Of a DNA stretch of 30,494 bases, positions 10,331-20,415 are shown one piece after another (position 1 is the stretch's first letter; the number at the start of each line of letters is the position of its first letter). The notes under the pieces are model-generated. The model was not told the origin of the DNA. It did not search any database and saw only the letters and a list, made by a program, of their open reading frames with translations. The stretch is from Nemertoderma westbladi (taxonomy: Eukaryota > Xenacoelomorpha > Nemertodermatida > Nemertodermatidae): NCBI GenBank assembly GCA_032718475.1, contig JAUCBJ010000955.1, positions 1 through 30,494 on the forward strand. Reading direction: 5' to 3'. Made by a program: the position numbers and the translations under genes.

Positions 10331-10728
10331 CAGTCAGTCAGTACATTATGGATTATATCAGTTTACAGGCCTACCTGCCTACCGCTATGTACCGCTACCG
10401 CTATGTACCGCTACTGCTATCATATGATATATACAATATATAATATATACCGGTAGGCCTACATATGAAATGCTATCATGCTACAAATAGTGACAAATAC
10501 GGTCTGATGGTCGGTAGTAGTAGTTCATATATTTACCGATAAAGTTAAGCCTAACTTAGCAACTTCGTAACAGTCCCAAATTCCACAAAATACCGGTATA
10601 TTAGATTACAGGATTATAACCTCATGATCAGATGATTAGGGCAGTTACACATACAGACATACTGACATACCGGTATGCTACCACTGGCCTACCGCTACCA
10701 GGCTGCCCGGTCTACCACTACGCACTAC
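10331..10728. other. Intergenic, short repeats only
   Basis: TATATA-rich sequence, CCGCTATGTA repeats near 10380-10425 and several TACCGGTA palindromes. No coding signal. Confidence 0.5.
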
Positions 10729-10740
10729 CCGGTCAGACTA

Positions 10741-10860
10741 AACACCCAACTACACCCAACTACACCCAACTTTCACCCAACTACACCCAACTACACCCAA
10801 CTACACCCAACTTTCACCCAACTTTCACCCAACTACACCCAACTTTCAGCCAATTCCACT
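10741..10860 (+). repeat. CACCCAACTA/CACCCAACTT minisatellite (left)
   Basis: About 11 units of a 10-11-bp repeat. The inverse array is at 16540-16745. Frames across it (Thr/Pro/Asn/Gln rich) are by-products. Confidence 0.9.
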
Positions 10861-11444
10861 CTGCATCCAACTTACACCAAACTATACCTACTGTATGGCA
10901 CCAAACTTCCACAAATTACAATATGTACAGTAACAAACTCTTCGAGGAATTGCTGAGATATGAGCATATGTACTGTATGTTGCCCCCGCTGCTGAGCAAT
11001 TATGAAAATAACAAACTAACGTTTTATATTTATTGCAGGTTGGTTCTATAATAATTGATGAATTTAGCAATAAATATACAAAGGAGAGACGCAGAGACTA
11101 TTGACGAACGATCCAGATACCTATAGATGTCTACACATACCACGCATCAAAACTCCAAACTAAGCTACAGTACAAACTAAACTGGCGCTGTGGGATTGTG
11201 GTGAAAATGAAAACGGTATTGATACACAGGGGGGTCACCGTCACTGCCTTAACGACGAAATCGCATTGACAACTTCTGTTATGGGAATAGCAATGCAGAT
11301 AATTCGTACAAAGTTAATGGACATAAGTTCTATATTATACAGTATGTTTAATGCAATTATAATAATGTAATTATCCTTTATGTATCATAGAATACAAGAA
11401 AAAGAACTGTAACATTATTTTCAGCAGCTTTATTTTAATCTTGG

Positions 11445-11702
11445 GCCCATGTAAACACTTTCTGCCGTTATATATTTCACCTTGCAGTTGCCCCCATGTG
11501 AAGAATCCCAGGTTTTCATAAAATCACAGGTAACAAAAGGGCTGAATCTAACCAAAACAATAACTAAAATTTAGCCGTATCAAAACGAAACGTATCAATA
11601 ATTTAAAAAAATCATAAATTAAAAAAAATAAAAAATCTTCATACATAAAATTCCAATAAAATGTCGACCCAAAAGTAAAATTCTGGTATTATTCACATGG
11701 GC
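11445..11702. mobile_element. Small insertion (258 bp, MITE-like) in the left arm of the 3.0-kb palindrome
   Basis: Present in the left arm but absent from the matching place in the right arm (about 13655-13665), so the unfilled site is visible. Ends are inverse: GCCCATGT and ACATGGGC. The target duplication is unclear because the flanks have drifted. Confidence 0.6.
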
Positions 11703-12129
11703 GAACTTTATGGCCTTTATATTAATTAATTTTTAACGAAACAACAGCAATAATTTTAGAACATTTTACATTTTTGATAAACTAAAAGGGGATCTGGTAA
11801 GATCTGTACAGGTCAAGAGAATTTCTGCAAGGAACTTATTATGATCTTCACATACAGGCGATGCCAGAATGGACAAAATCTCTACAGTATGAGAATCGAT
11901 AAGATCGTTATACATTACAGATCTTACAGTAGTAGAAATAATAATTCATCACACTAGGGTAGAGAATTGCAGACGTTGATCAACGTAATCATATAGACGC
12001 GGCTTGTGGTCTCTAGTACATACTGTACAGTATATGTACAGTAGGATATGACAATATTCAGCTTATTTTATTACAAACAACGAATATTTTTACTAATTGC
12101 AATTGTGCGCTAAGGCTTGTCCTGACTGC

Positions 12130-12400
12130 GTGACTTGTCCCACACAACACCAAACTCTCCAACCAACTACACTCAACTTTGACTCACTTTCACCCAACTA
12201 CACTCCACTTCCACCCAACTCTCACCCAACTACACTCCACTTCCACCCAACTCTCACCCAACTACACCCAACTTTCACCCAACTACCCCCAACAACACCC
12301 AACTTTCACCCAACTACACCCAATTCTCCACCCAACTACACCCAACTACAGTACACTCAACATTGTCTCACTTCCACCCAACTACACTTACCTTTCACCA
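12130..12400 (+). repeat. CACCCAACT minisatellite (loop copy)
   Basis: A third array of the 10-11-bp family at 10741-10860, here with ACTCCACTTC variants, in the loop of the 3.0-kb palindrome. Confidence 0.85.
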
Positions 12401-13295
12401 CTTTCTCGCAGGTCAGGATTTTTGAAAATAAAAGATTATAAAGCAAATTATAAAATTGTCAAAAACCATATAAATCCTAATCTACGTCGCTTTTTTGGAT
12501 GTGAAGATGAGTAGGACATACAGTACAATATATCTAATGTTTAGTATAACAGGTACAGTATTTTTCTATCTGGAACCGAAATTTGGTGATACACGAAATT
12601 TTCAAAATTTTGTGATCGTGGTATTCTGCGCTTGTGGGGCGAGCCACGTAGTAAAGGCGTGCCATAACGCACTATGATAATTAGTAAATACTGGAAAATT
12701 TATTTCGAGTTATTATCATATTCGAGTTAGTGAAATATTGAACGAGGGACCGAAGTGAGATAAAAGTACATTATACACTATAATATGTCGTTTTATTGTA
12801 TGGGTTGTACGTATTGTATTTCAGTTTACATACTGGACGTATACTGGACTCCCTGATAAAGGTAAGAAAATACAAAGTAGGGTACTACAATTGTATAACA
12901 TGCGAATAATGAATTTATCATGGAACCAAACTAATAAACGAAGATAATAAGAGTAACTGCGCTACTTAATATAAAAATCCGACCAGCCCATTCAATGAGG
13001 ACTCGTACAATTCAGCACCATTAGTATGTAGTTTTGGAACGAATTGTCCTGAAAGGTGTTGTCCAATTGCTCTACATCCCATAATTACAGCATCCATAAT
13101 GAAACCCCACGTCGCCAACTGACCCACATTAAAGCCCGATGGGAAACCTCACTTGGGATCCGACTATGTAGCAACACACCTAAAGGGTGTGCGACATATT
13201 CCAATGTGAGAATTTAGCGTGGAAACCTCATGTTAATCACGAGGATTTTCGAATGGGTGAAATGTCTGAAAGATATATACATTTCTCCCATTTCG
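12401..13295. other. Loop of the 3.0-kb palindrome, no gene seen
   Basis: AT-rich with stops in all frames beyond about 60 codons. There is a short hairpin, CACACC-TAAA-GGGTGTG, at about 13176-13192. Not tRNA-like. Confidence 0.5.
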
Positions 13296-14156
13296 TTGTT
13301 TGCAACCTAATAAGCTGAATATTGGCATGTCCTACTGTACATATACTGTAGGTACTAGAGACCACAAGCCGCGTCTATATGATTACATTGATCAACGTAC
13401 GCAATTATCTACCTTAGTGTAATGAATTATTAGTTCTACTAAGATCAGTACTGTATAACGATCTTATTGATTCTTGTAAAGATCTTGTCCATTCTGGCAT
13501 CGCCTGTATGTGAAGATCATAATCTGTTCTTTGCAGAATTTCTCTCGATCTGTACAGATCTTACTAGATCCCCTTTTAGTTTATCAAAATGTAAAAAGTT
13601 CTAAAATTATTTCTGTTGTTTCGTTAAAAATTAATTAATACTGTATAAAGGCCATAAAGTTTAAGATAAAGAAGCTGAAAATAATGTTACAGTTTTTTTT
13701 CTTGTATTCTATGATACATAAAGGATAATTACATTATTATAATTGCATTAAACATACTGTATAATATAGAACTTATGTCCATTAACTTTGTACGAATTAT
13801 CTGCATTGCTATTCCCATAACAGAAGTTTCCAATAATGCGATTTCGTCGTTAAGGCTGTGACGGTGACCCTCCTGTGTATCAATACCGTTTTCACTTTCA
13901 CCGCAATCCCACAGCGCCAGTTTAGTTTGTACTGTAGCTTAGTTTGGAGATTTGATGCGTGGTATGTGTAGACATCTATAGGTATCTGGATCGTTCGTCA
14001 ATAGTCTCTGTGTCTCTCCTTTGTATATTTATTGCTAAATTCATCAATTATTCTACAGTCCAGCTCACCAACAGAGTGCCATCGGATCCGATCGGATCCA
14101 ACACACTCCGACAGCTTCAAACAAGCACAATGCTAACCTACGGAGATTTAGTACTG

Positions 14157-14375
14157 TTTGATTCTGTTGGAGAAAATATTTCCAACAAGTTTAGTCTGTT
14201 GGAGCCCATCTGAATCTGTCTGAAATCCGTCTGAAAGTGTTTGAAATTTCTGTTGGATGTTGTTGGAAGCTATCTGAAGTTGTTTGAAGTTGTCTGAAGC
14301 TGTTTGAAATTGTCTGAAACTGTTTGAAGTTGTCTGAAGATGTTTGACGCCATCGGAATTTGTTGGAATTTGCCA
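14157..14375 (+). repeat. GTCTGAAACTGTTTGAAGTT minisatellite (left)
   Basis: About 11 irregular units of 20-22 bp made from GTCTGAA and GTTTGAA or GTTGGA words. The array at 16190-16300 has the same orientation although the flanking arms are inverted. Confidence 0.8.
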
Positions 14376-15160
14376 ATGCCTTACAAAAGCGTAGTTCATT
14401 AACAAAATGTCAATCACTTTAACTCTCAATTTGAAGTGATTGTGAGGGTGTGCTATTGTCAATTATAAACCGAAACAAAGATTTGTTTCATTTAACAATT
14501 TTTATTTACATAATTATGTCGTTAATTATATCAATTAATTAACTAGAATGCATAAACGAATAATAAATTCCTATAATATAAATTTCAATAAATGAATATA
14601 ATAACACCAACACGTTTTTAATTCCTTAATTTAATTAGAAATGTAAATAATGCTATAAAAATATTAGTTTCTTTGACATAGGGCACTAAATACTGCACAT
14701 AAACAGATATAAACACAAACAGATTAAGCAAACAGTAAATATAATTACAATGAGTGAAAAAAAATATTTTTGGTTAATTTAATTAGTTGTATTGAAAGAG
14801 CATCGAAATAGAACAAGTTTGCACATAATACTTCTAGCCCAACTATTTTTTCGCGCACCTACCCTATTTGAGTAAATTACATTCACACACTCAAAAGTTA
14901 TTGCAACTTTAGTCTCTGCAAGGCGAACTTCGAAACGAAACTCCATATCCAATATTGGTTTGTAGTTAAGCGGTTCCCTAGTTACGAAATAAATATTCGA
15001 GAACAATAAATTATTTAACATTGAATAAGGCAGCATTTAGGCAGAATTTAGGAACAAACAAGTACCTATTTAAGAATAAAATTACGTATACATGGGAAAA
15101 CTTATTTTGAATGTTATCACTACCCTTTAGTAATGTAATGATGGGTCGAAAGTCCCCCCT
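14376..15160. other. AT-rich interior of the composite element, no gene
   Basis: Dense AATTAAT and ATAAAT words and no protein-like frame above 85 codons. Confidence 0.5.
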
Positions 15161-15283
15161 AGCCCTTCACAAGGGAGGGTGGACGTAGGGACGGGGCCCT
15201 ACGTTAGATAGAGAATTGGGAATAAAGGCCCTTGTTTTCACGTGACTGCCATGCCATATTATGATGTAATGTATATCCGCCAT

Positions 15284-15382
15284 CTCTGAACTTGGGAGAA
15301 ACGAAATTGCGACAACTATGGAGAATCGGGAAGCCTGGAAGGATCTCATTTCCACTGTCCGAGTTCGCTCGACTTAGTAGTA
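15284..15382 (+). mobile_element. 99-bp 5'-truncated RTE retrotransposon copy (family 1)
   Basis: Encodes only the last 28 or so codons of an RTE-type ORF2 (ends ...WKDLISTVRVRST, stop) and a TAGTAGTAG tail. It is flanked by a 13-bp duplication, GTATATCCGCCAT (15271-15283 and 15383-15395). The same C-terminal codons occur on the minus strand at 27372-27600. Confidence 0.9.
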
Positions 15383-15395
15383 GTATATCCGCCAT

Positions 15396-16189
15396 TGACG
15401 TACTATTGTTATGTAAAAGGTAGACCTAATCACACCAGATACTAATTAAAATAATGTCTTAATAACTAATTATATTCATTCATACAATAAGCAATGTAGC
15501 CAATTAAGGCTGTGATTGACAAATTAACCGCACAATTAATTAATTGACAAAACAAAAATCAAACTAGTAGAGATCATATCCAAATATAAATAAACGCAAC
15601 GATATAACTAACACATGTACGTACACGATATTAACTGTAGAGGGGGATACTGTCCCTCCTGCGAAAAGCAAAATATATTTATCAGTATTTTAATTAATGT
15701 AACTTAAAGAAATTGAGCCTTATTCGAAGAAATTCTACATGGGCATTTTGGACCTATTCCGCCACTGCACTGCTTGGCACAAGCAGTTATTTCCGCAAAG
15801 CTCTATTGTATGGCTCAAGACCAACCCAAAGCAACATTAATGTGAACACAAAATTCCATTCCCCATTAATTTCAATGGTAGCCAACTTGTCTTTCTTGTA
15901 TTGGGGGTAGACCACTGGTTAGCTTTCTGCTATTGTGTTATTCAAAGATAGCGGCAGGAATAAAGAGAAATACCGACCTCACTAATGGGCTGTTCCTTCA
16001 GGTCGGCTTAAGTTACAGTGTGAATGTTCAAGGGCGCCGCCAGTGGCCAGTTCACTCTGTCGTTATTGTGGCTTTATGAATGGAGTTCCTTTAGTAGTTT
16101 CAAACGCTTTCATTCTATCTGCGCGCAAGAAGATGGGAGTTGAGTTGGGGTTGCGGTTGAGTCGTTGCGTGTGGGTGGAGTGATTGACA
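15396..16189. other. Interior of the composite element, no gene
   Basis: A 65-codon frame at 15713-15910 has no recognisable domain. The rest is non-coding. Confidence 0.45.
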
Positions 16190-16300
16190 GGTTGTTGGAA
16201 GTTGTCTGATTCTGTTTGAAACTGTCTGAATCTGTTTGAAACTGTCTGAATCTGTTTGAAGTTGTTGGACTGTTGGAGTTTGTCTGAAAGTGTTTGAAGC
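16190..16300 (+). repeat. GTCTGAATCTGTTTGAAACT minisatellite (right)
   Basis: Five or so units of 20-22 bp, relatives of 14157-14375. Confidence 0.85.
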
Positions 16301-16539
16301 TGTTGGATCCGATCGGTTCAGATCGGATCCGATGGCACTCTGTTGGTGAGCTGGACTGTAGAATCAACCTGCAATAAAAATAAAATGTTAGTTAGTTATT
16401 TTCATAATTGCAGGGCAGTGATGGCAAAATACAGCACGAGTACATGCAACTTTTAAAAGTTCATATATCAGCAATTCCTCAAAGAAGTTCAGAGTTTGTT
16501 ACTGTACATATTGTAATTTGTGGAAGATAGGTGCCATAC

Positions 16540-16745
16540 AGTATAGTTTGGTGTAAGTTGGATGCTGTTGTGTTGAAGTTGGGTGTATTTGCAGAGTTGG
16601 GTGTAGATGGGTGGTATAGTTGGGTGTAGTTGGTGAAAGTTGGGTGTAGTTGGGTGAAAGTTGGGTGTAGTTGGGTGTAGTTGGGTGAAAGTTGGGTGTA
16701 GTTGGGTGTAGTTGGGTGAAAGTTGGGTGTAGTTGGGTGATTAGG
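16540..16745 (-). repeat. CACCCAACTA minisatellite (right, inverted)
   Basis: About 17 units of TTGGGTGTAG/TTGGGTGAAAG, the inverse of 10741-10860. Confidence 0.9.
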
Positions 16746-16751
16746 CTGACC

Positions 16752-16857
16752 CGTTTTTGTGTGTTTTTGTGAGTTTTTGTGTGTTTTTGTGTGTTTTTGT
16801 GAGTTTTTGTGTGTTTTTGTGTGTTTTTGTGTGTTTTTGGTGTAAATAGACGTCCCC
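16752..16857 (-). repeat. Solo terminal module: decamer array plus GGTGTAAATAGACGTCCCC
   Basis: About nine GTTTTTGTGT units ending in the same 19-bp terminus as the 4069-5671 element. It abuts the CACCCAACTA arm with only a GGTCAGCC spacer. No partner end of the same type is visible to the left. Confidence 0.85.
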
Positions 16858-17340
16858 CTCTAATATTCCTTTTAAAACCTTTAATATTATTGCTGACCTT
16901 TAAATAAACAAATAAAAGTACATAAATATGAATGTAAATATACAAATAAAAGTATATCATTCCACTAAGAACATTACATTTTTAATTCAGAACTGTGATC
17001 GGTTAACCTAAACATACAGTATGACCTGATTACATTATGCTACCTAAGCTACCTTATTTCCGTTTCCGTACTTACCGGTACTCTGGTCGCAGCATTTCCA
17101 AGAACTCCATGTATGCATTATACATGTAGGTATGTAAATAGTTATTAGATTTCGCAATGAAATTTTTTATTCCAAAATTGAACTAGAGAAATATACTGTA
17201 GGCATACAATTTTAAATATAATTTTTTTAAATGAAACCTTTCATAACAGCATAACGTCACACAGTCACACTTGTTTTAAACAACTGATCAACATTTTTGA
17301 AAAACATACGATTGTTTTACATCGAGATTGGTTTACGTTG
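16858..17340. other. Intergenic, AT-rich, no gene
   Basis: No protein-like frame. It ends at the 8-bp target duplication TTACGTTG (17333-17340) of the next element. Confidence 0.5.
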
Positions 17341-17351
17341 GGGTCCTACGA

Positions 17352-17490
17352 ATTACCCCAAAATACCCCAAAACACCCCAAAATACCCCAAAATACTCCA
17401 AAATACCCCAAAATAGTCAAATATTACCCCAAAATACCCCAAAAAGGCTAAAAAATTACCCCAAAATACCCCAAAATAAGCTAACCATGT
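17352..17490 (+). repeat. CCCCAAAATA array, left tip
   Basis: About 12 units; the complementary strand is GGGGTATTTT, with runs of four G. Inverse copies are at 17578-17640 and 23520-23665. Confidence 0.9.
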
Positions 17491-17494
17491 TTTT

Positions 17495-17555
17495 TAACAG
17501 CGAGGGAAAGGAGCAGGTTACAGTGGCAAGTTTTTTTAACCAAAACAATAAACGA
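17495..17555 (-). repeat. Single copy of the 68-bp hairpin module
   Basis: The minus strand reads TTTATTGTTTTGGTTA, a loop, TAACC, then TGCTCCTTTCCCTC. It matches each unit at 25104-25432, and the GGTTA/TAACC stem is kept. Confidence 0.75.
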
Positions 17556-17659
17556 GAGTGAAGAAAAAAATTTTAATTATTTTGGGGTAATTCGTCATTA
17601 TTTTGGGGTAATTCGTCATTTTGCCATATTTTGGGGTAAATTAAATGGGTTTGACTAAA

Positions 17660-17770
17660 TACGCCACCGACAACCACCGACACCTTTCGCATACCACCGA
17701 CAACCACCGACAACAAAAGACACAAACCGACACAAACCGACAGGTAAGATCGCAAACCGACAGTATACCG
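17660..17770 (+). repeat. CCACCGACAA / CAAACCGACA array, left
   Basis: About 12 units of decamers sharing ACCGACA. Related stretches lie at 18430-18505, 21158-21235, 21504-21540 and (inverse) 23340-23465. Confidence 0.85.
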
Positions 17771-18418
17771 ACAGCTTCGGCAATGTTAGTAAACTATTTC
17801 AGCACATGATTATACAATTTTTATTTCCAGTCCAAATATTTATAACAAAGTATATTGTCCACTGTCGGCCTGTTGTCGGTGGTGTAATTAGTCATGATAA
17901 TTTCTCTAAAATATAATACCGCCTTCATATATTATCTTGTTTTAAATTATTATATTGCATAGCGTAATGGTAAAAATCGTTAGTGTTTTTCATCTGTCGG
18001 TGTGTTGCTATTATTATTAGTTTTTGTCGGTGTTAGTCAGACTGTTGTCGGTGGTAGTCACACTGTTGTCAGTGGTATATTTCTGCGGTATCCGTTCTTA
18101 AACTTGGACATACAGTACAGTGCGATAGTCCCCTACAATGCCGAAATTTATTACTTTACATACAGCTGCACATTGTGTGACGTAATTGGTACTGTATTTA
18201 CCTAAATGACGTAAAGTAAAGTGAAGGAAGGAAACAAGAAGCAACGGAAACTCCTTTCTCTCTTGGATGTTACGGGAAAGGATGGTTGCCCAACACAATC
18301 TCCCAAGGATGACCACTTCATAACTATTCAACCTTTTCTGTATCCCCATAAGCCAGGCGGCATATTGTACTGTTGGATTTGTTAACATAAGACTTTGCCC
18401 TAACTGGCTTTAAAATTT

Positions 18419-18760
18419 GACTAAATACTACACCGACAACCACCGACAACAAAAGACACAAACCGACACAAACCGACAGGTAAGATCGCAAACCGACAGT
18501 ATACCGACAGCTTCGGCAATGCTAGTAAACTATTTCAGTACATGATTATACAATTTTTATTTCCAGTCCAAATATTTATAACAAAGTATATTTTCCACTG
18601 TCGGCCTGTTGTCGGTGGTGTAATTAGTCATGATAATTTCTTTAAAATATAATACCGCCTTCATATATTATCTTGTTTTAAATTATTATATTGCCTAACG
18701 TAATGGTAAAAATCGTTAGTGTTTTTCATATGTCGGTGTGTTGCTAGTATTAGTACATTT
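18419..18760 (+). repeat. Partial direct duplication (about 340 bp) of the left arm
   Basis: Starts GACTAAATAC and repeats the arm segment from about 17653 to 18015 with roughly 95% similarity by eye, lacking one ACCGACA block. It ends at TGTTGCTAGTATTAGTA. Confidence 0.85.
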
Positions 18761-19403
18761 CAGGTACCTACTGTATACAGTATATATTGATTTATTGATT
18801 GATGTGTTGTGGAATAATTATATTGATCGATTGAAAGATTGGTTGACAGATAGTCTTCAAAAATATTTTTCCTAAATTAAATTCATTCTACATAATACAC
18901 TGTAAGTAATTCTAAAATATAAAAATTACTCCGGAAGAAATGAATAGCTAAGTGTGGTGATAGTGGTCTCTCTGAGGGGGAGGGTGAAGGTGGCATTTTG
19001 CCATTATGAAAAATTGAATTACTTTGTTTATATCGGTGTATGTGAAAAGTTGCCTTTGGTAGTCAACCAACCGACAAACAAAATAGCAAACCGGCACTCT
19101 TAGTAAAAAGTAATTTCGAGTAAAACGCAAATTACCTTTTGTCTTCAGATTGTTGGTTTAAATTGTCCGTAAATTTCTAATTTCTTCTGGTGGTGGGAAA
19201 TTTTTCTGTGTATTATTTTTCACTTTCCATTAATATTTTGACTTCAGGGTTGTCTTTTGTACTAACAGCATTTTTGCTTTGTACAACGTGTATGTAAATA
19301 CATTCGATACAATGCAAAAAATGTCACAATGACAAACCCCCGTAAGTCTGTCAGTTACACTGTCTTGCACTGTGTAAATATGAGACATTAATTACGGGGG
19401 GCT
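18761..19403. other. Interior of the 6.3-kb element, no gene
   Basis: AT-rich; short frames only. Confidence 0.5.
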
Positions 19404-19724
19404 ACCCCCAGTCTGGTTCCCGGCTTAATTTGACATTATGTCAAATTTGACATGTGGCATGTCAAATTTGTCACTAATGTCAAAATTGCCATTTCGTTGT
19501 TTAAATTCTATCTATAGGCATAGTTAAAAGACAGATGTCATGGCAAATACGGGTAGTTGGTAGTTGATAGTACTTACCTTACTGACTTAATAGTTAAACA
19601 AATAGTTAATAGTAGGCCCTACTTTCTTTAGTTGTATTCAGTAAAAATATAATCAGGCAATGTACGTGTACGAGCAATCCCTCTGTGAGCAAGTCGAGTT
19701 TGGAGTTCGATTGAAATGTTACAT

Positions 19725-19972
19725 ATGCCTGCCTATCCAATGTGTAGCGACCGGGTAAAAACAGAAGCAATTGTAAAATTAACTGCGGAGCAACTGCGAG
19801 AAAAATTGATAGATATTTTGTCTAATTCAGTAATTGGCAGTCTGATTTCGTAGAATACTCAGAACTCCTTAAATTGTCCAAGAAAAAACAAGAACTAGTC
19901 GATTTGTACTTCCAAATCCAACAAGATATGAGCAATAGGTACCATAGAAGAGGAGCCTGAAACTGCTGAATA
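19725..19972 (+). pseudogene. Decayed coding stretch of unknown function
   Basis: ATG at about 19725 begins MPAYPMCSDRVKTEAIVKLT and continues as a charged helical sequence (AEQLREKLIDILSNSVIG). A one-base shift near 19845 continues it as SDFVEYSELLKLSKKKQELV and on to QQDMSNR. Both halves look protein-like and helical, but no family is recognised. It lies inside the 1630-bp transposon, so it may be a captured exon or a transposon protein remnant. Confidence 0.3.
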
Positions 19973-20220
19973 GTCTGTTCTGAATTGTATTGATATTGAG
20001 TTCCGAAATTGCTTTAGATATAATATAACAATGATTTGTGATCTTTAAATAATTTACAGATTCTTGCTTATTGTTAAAGATTGAGATTAAAGATTGCGGG
20101 TTAGTTATTAAATGTCATTTCCATGATTTCTATGCAGCCAGCTTTCAACCTTAACCTATGTTTGGCTCTGTCTCGCCGCAATATAAAATTTATATAATTG
20201 ATTAATTGACCATTCACTCA

Positions 20221-20415
20221 CCCCCCCCCCCCCCCCCCCCCCTTCCATTCGAAATAATAATGCCATATATAATTAAACTACGGTAAGCTACGAATGGTGA
20301 CCTGAACTGTTATTTATCAAGTTAAATTAGGTTACTATTATTGTTATATTTTGTTATTGTTAGTTACAGTTATTAAACTGTTATTTAAGGGGGGGGGGGG
20401 GGGGGGGGGGGGGGG
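20221..20415. repeat. Paired C22 and G27 homopolymers
   Basis: C22 at 20221-20242 and G27 at 20389-20415 lie on one strand, separated by 146 bp, so a single strand could fold the two runs together. Confidence 0.85.

Larger units (their letters stand above)
11049..14052. mobile_element. Palindromic DNA element, about 3.0 kb, inserted in the left arm of the composite
   Basis: The long arms 11049-12082 and 13296-14052 are inverse copies. The uninterrupted site is preserved in the other arm of the host element (at about 16350-16375), which shows GATTCTACAGTCC where this copy has CTA, the element, then CTACAGTCC. The duplication is therefore CTA, or TTCTA (11044-11048 and 14051-14055). Terminal inverted repeat AATAATTGATGAATTTAGCA. 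The loop (12083-13295) holds another CACCCAACTA array and unremarkable AT-rich sequence. No transposase was recognised. Confidence 0.75.
10729..16857. mobile_element. Composite foldback (long inverted repeat) element
   Basis: The left arm (10729-11048, continued at 14053-14135) and the right arm (16318-16745, reading inwards) are inverse copies. They share the CGGTCAG.CTAA tip, the CACCCAACTA/CACCCAACTT array, a roughly 190-bp unique stretch ending in TTATTGCAGGTTGRTTCTA, then CAGTCCAGCTCACC and a GGATCCGATCGGATCC palindrome. The left arm has been split by the 3.0-kb element at 11049-14052. The right arm continues into an AAAAACACAC array and the terminal GGTGTAAATAGACGTCCCC (16839-16857), identical to the ends of the element at 4069-5671; the matching tip is missing on the left, so the copy is truncated there. 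No TSD could be shown. No transposase was seen. Confidence 0.7.

Noticed and set aside
10632-12441. Thr/Pro/Asn-rich frames over the CACCCAACT arrays
   Set aside because: Product of the minisatellite; the same array is read differently in three places.
13170-13195. tRNA or small structured RNA at the CACACC/GGGTGTG hairpin
   Set aside because: Isolated 7-bp stem with no A/B boxes or cloverleaf; within a transposon loop.
14148-14462. Gln/Ser/Thr-rich minus-strand frames (also 16110-16367)
   Set aside because: They are translations of the GTCTGAA/GTTTGAA minisatellite.
17352-17490. Telomeric repeat (TTTTGGGG-like) at an internal site
   Set aside because: The unit is GGGGTATTTT in mirror-image arrays at the tips of one transposon with a target duplication, not a telomere remnant.
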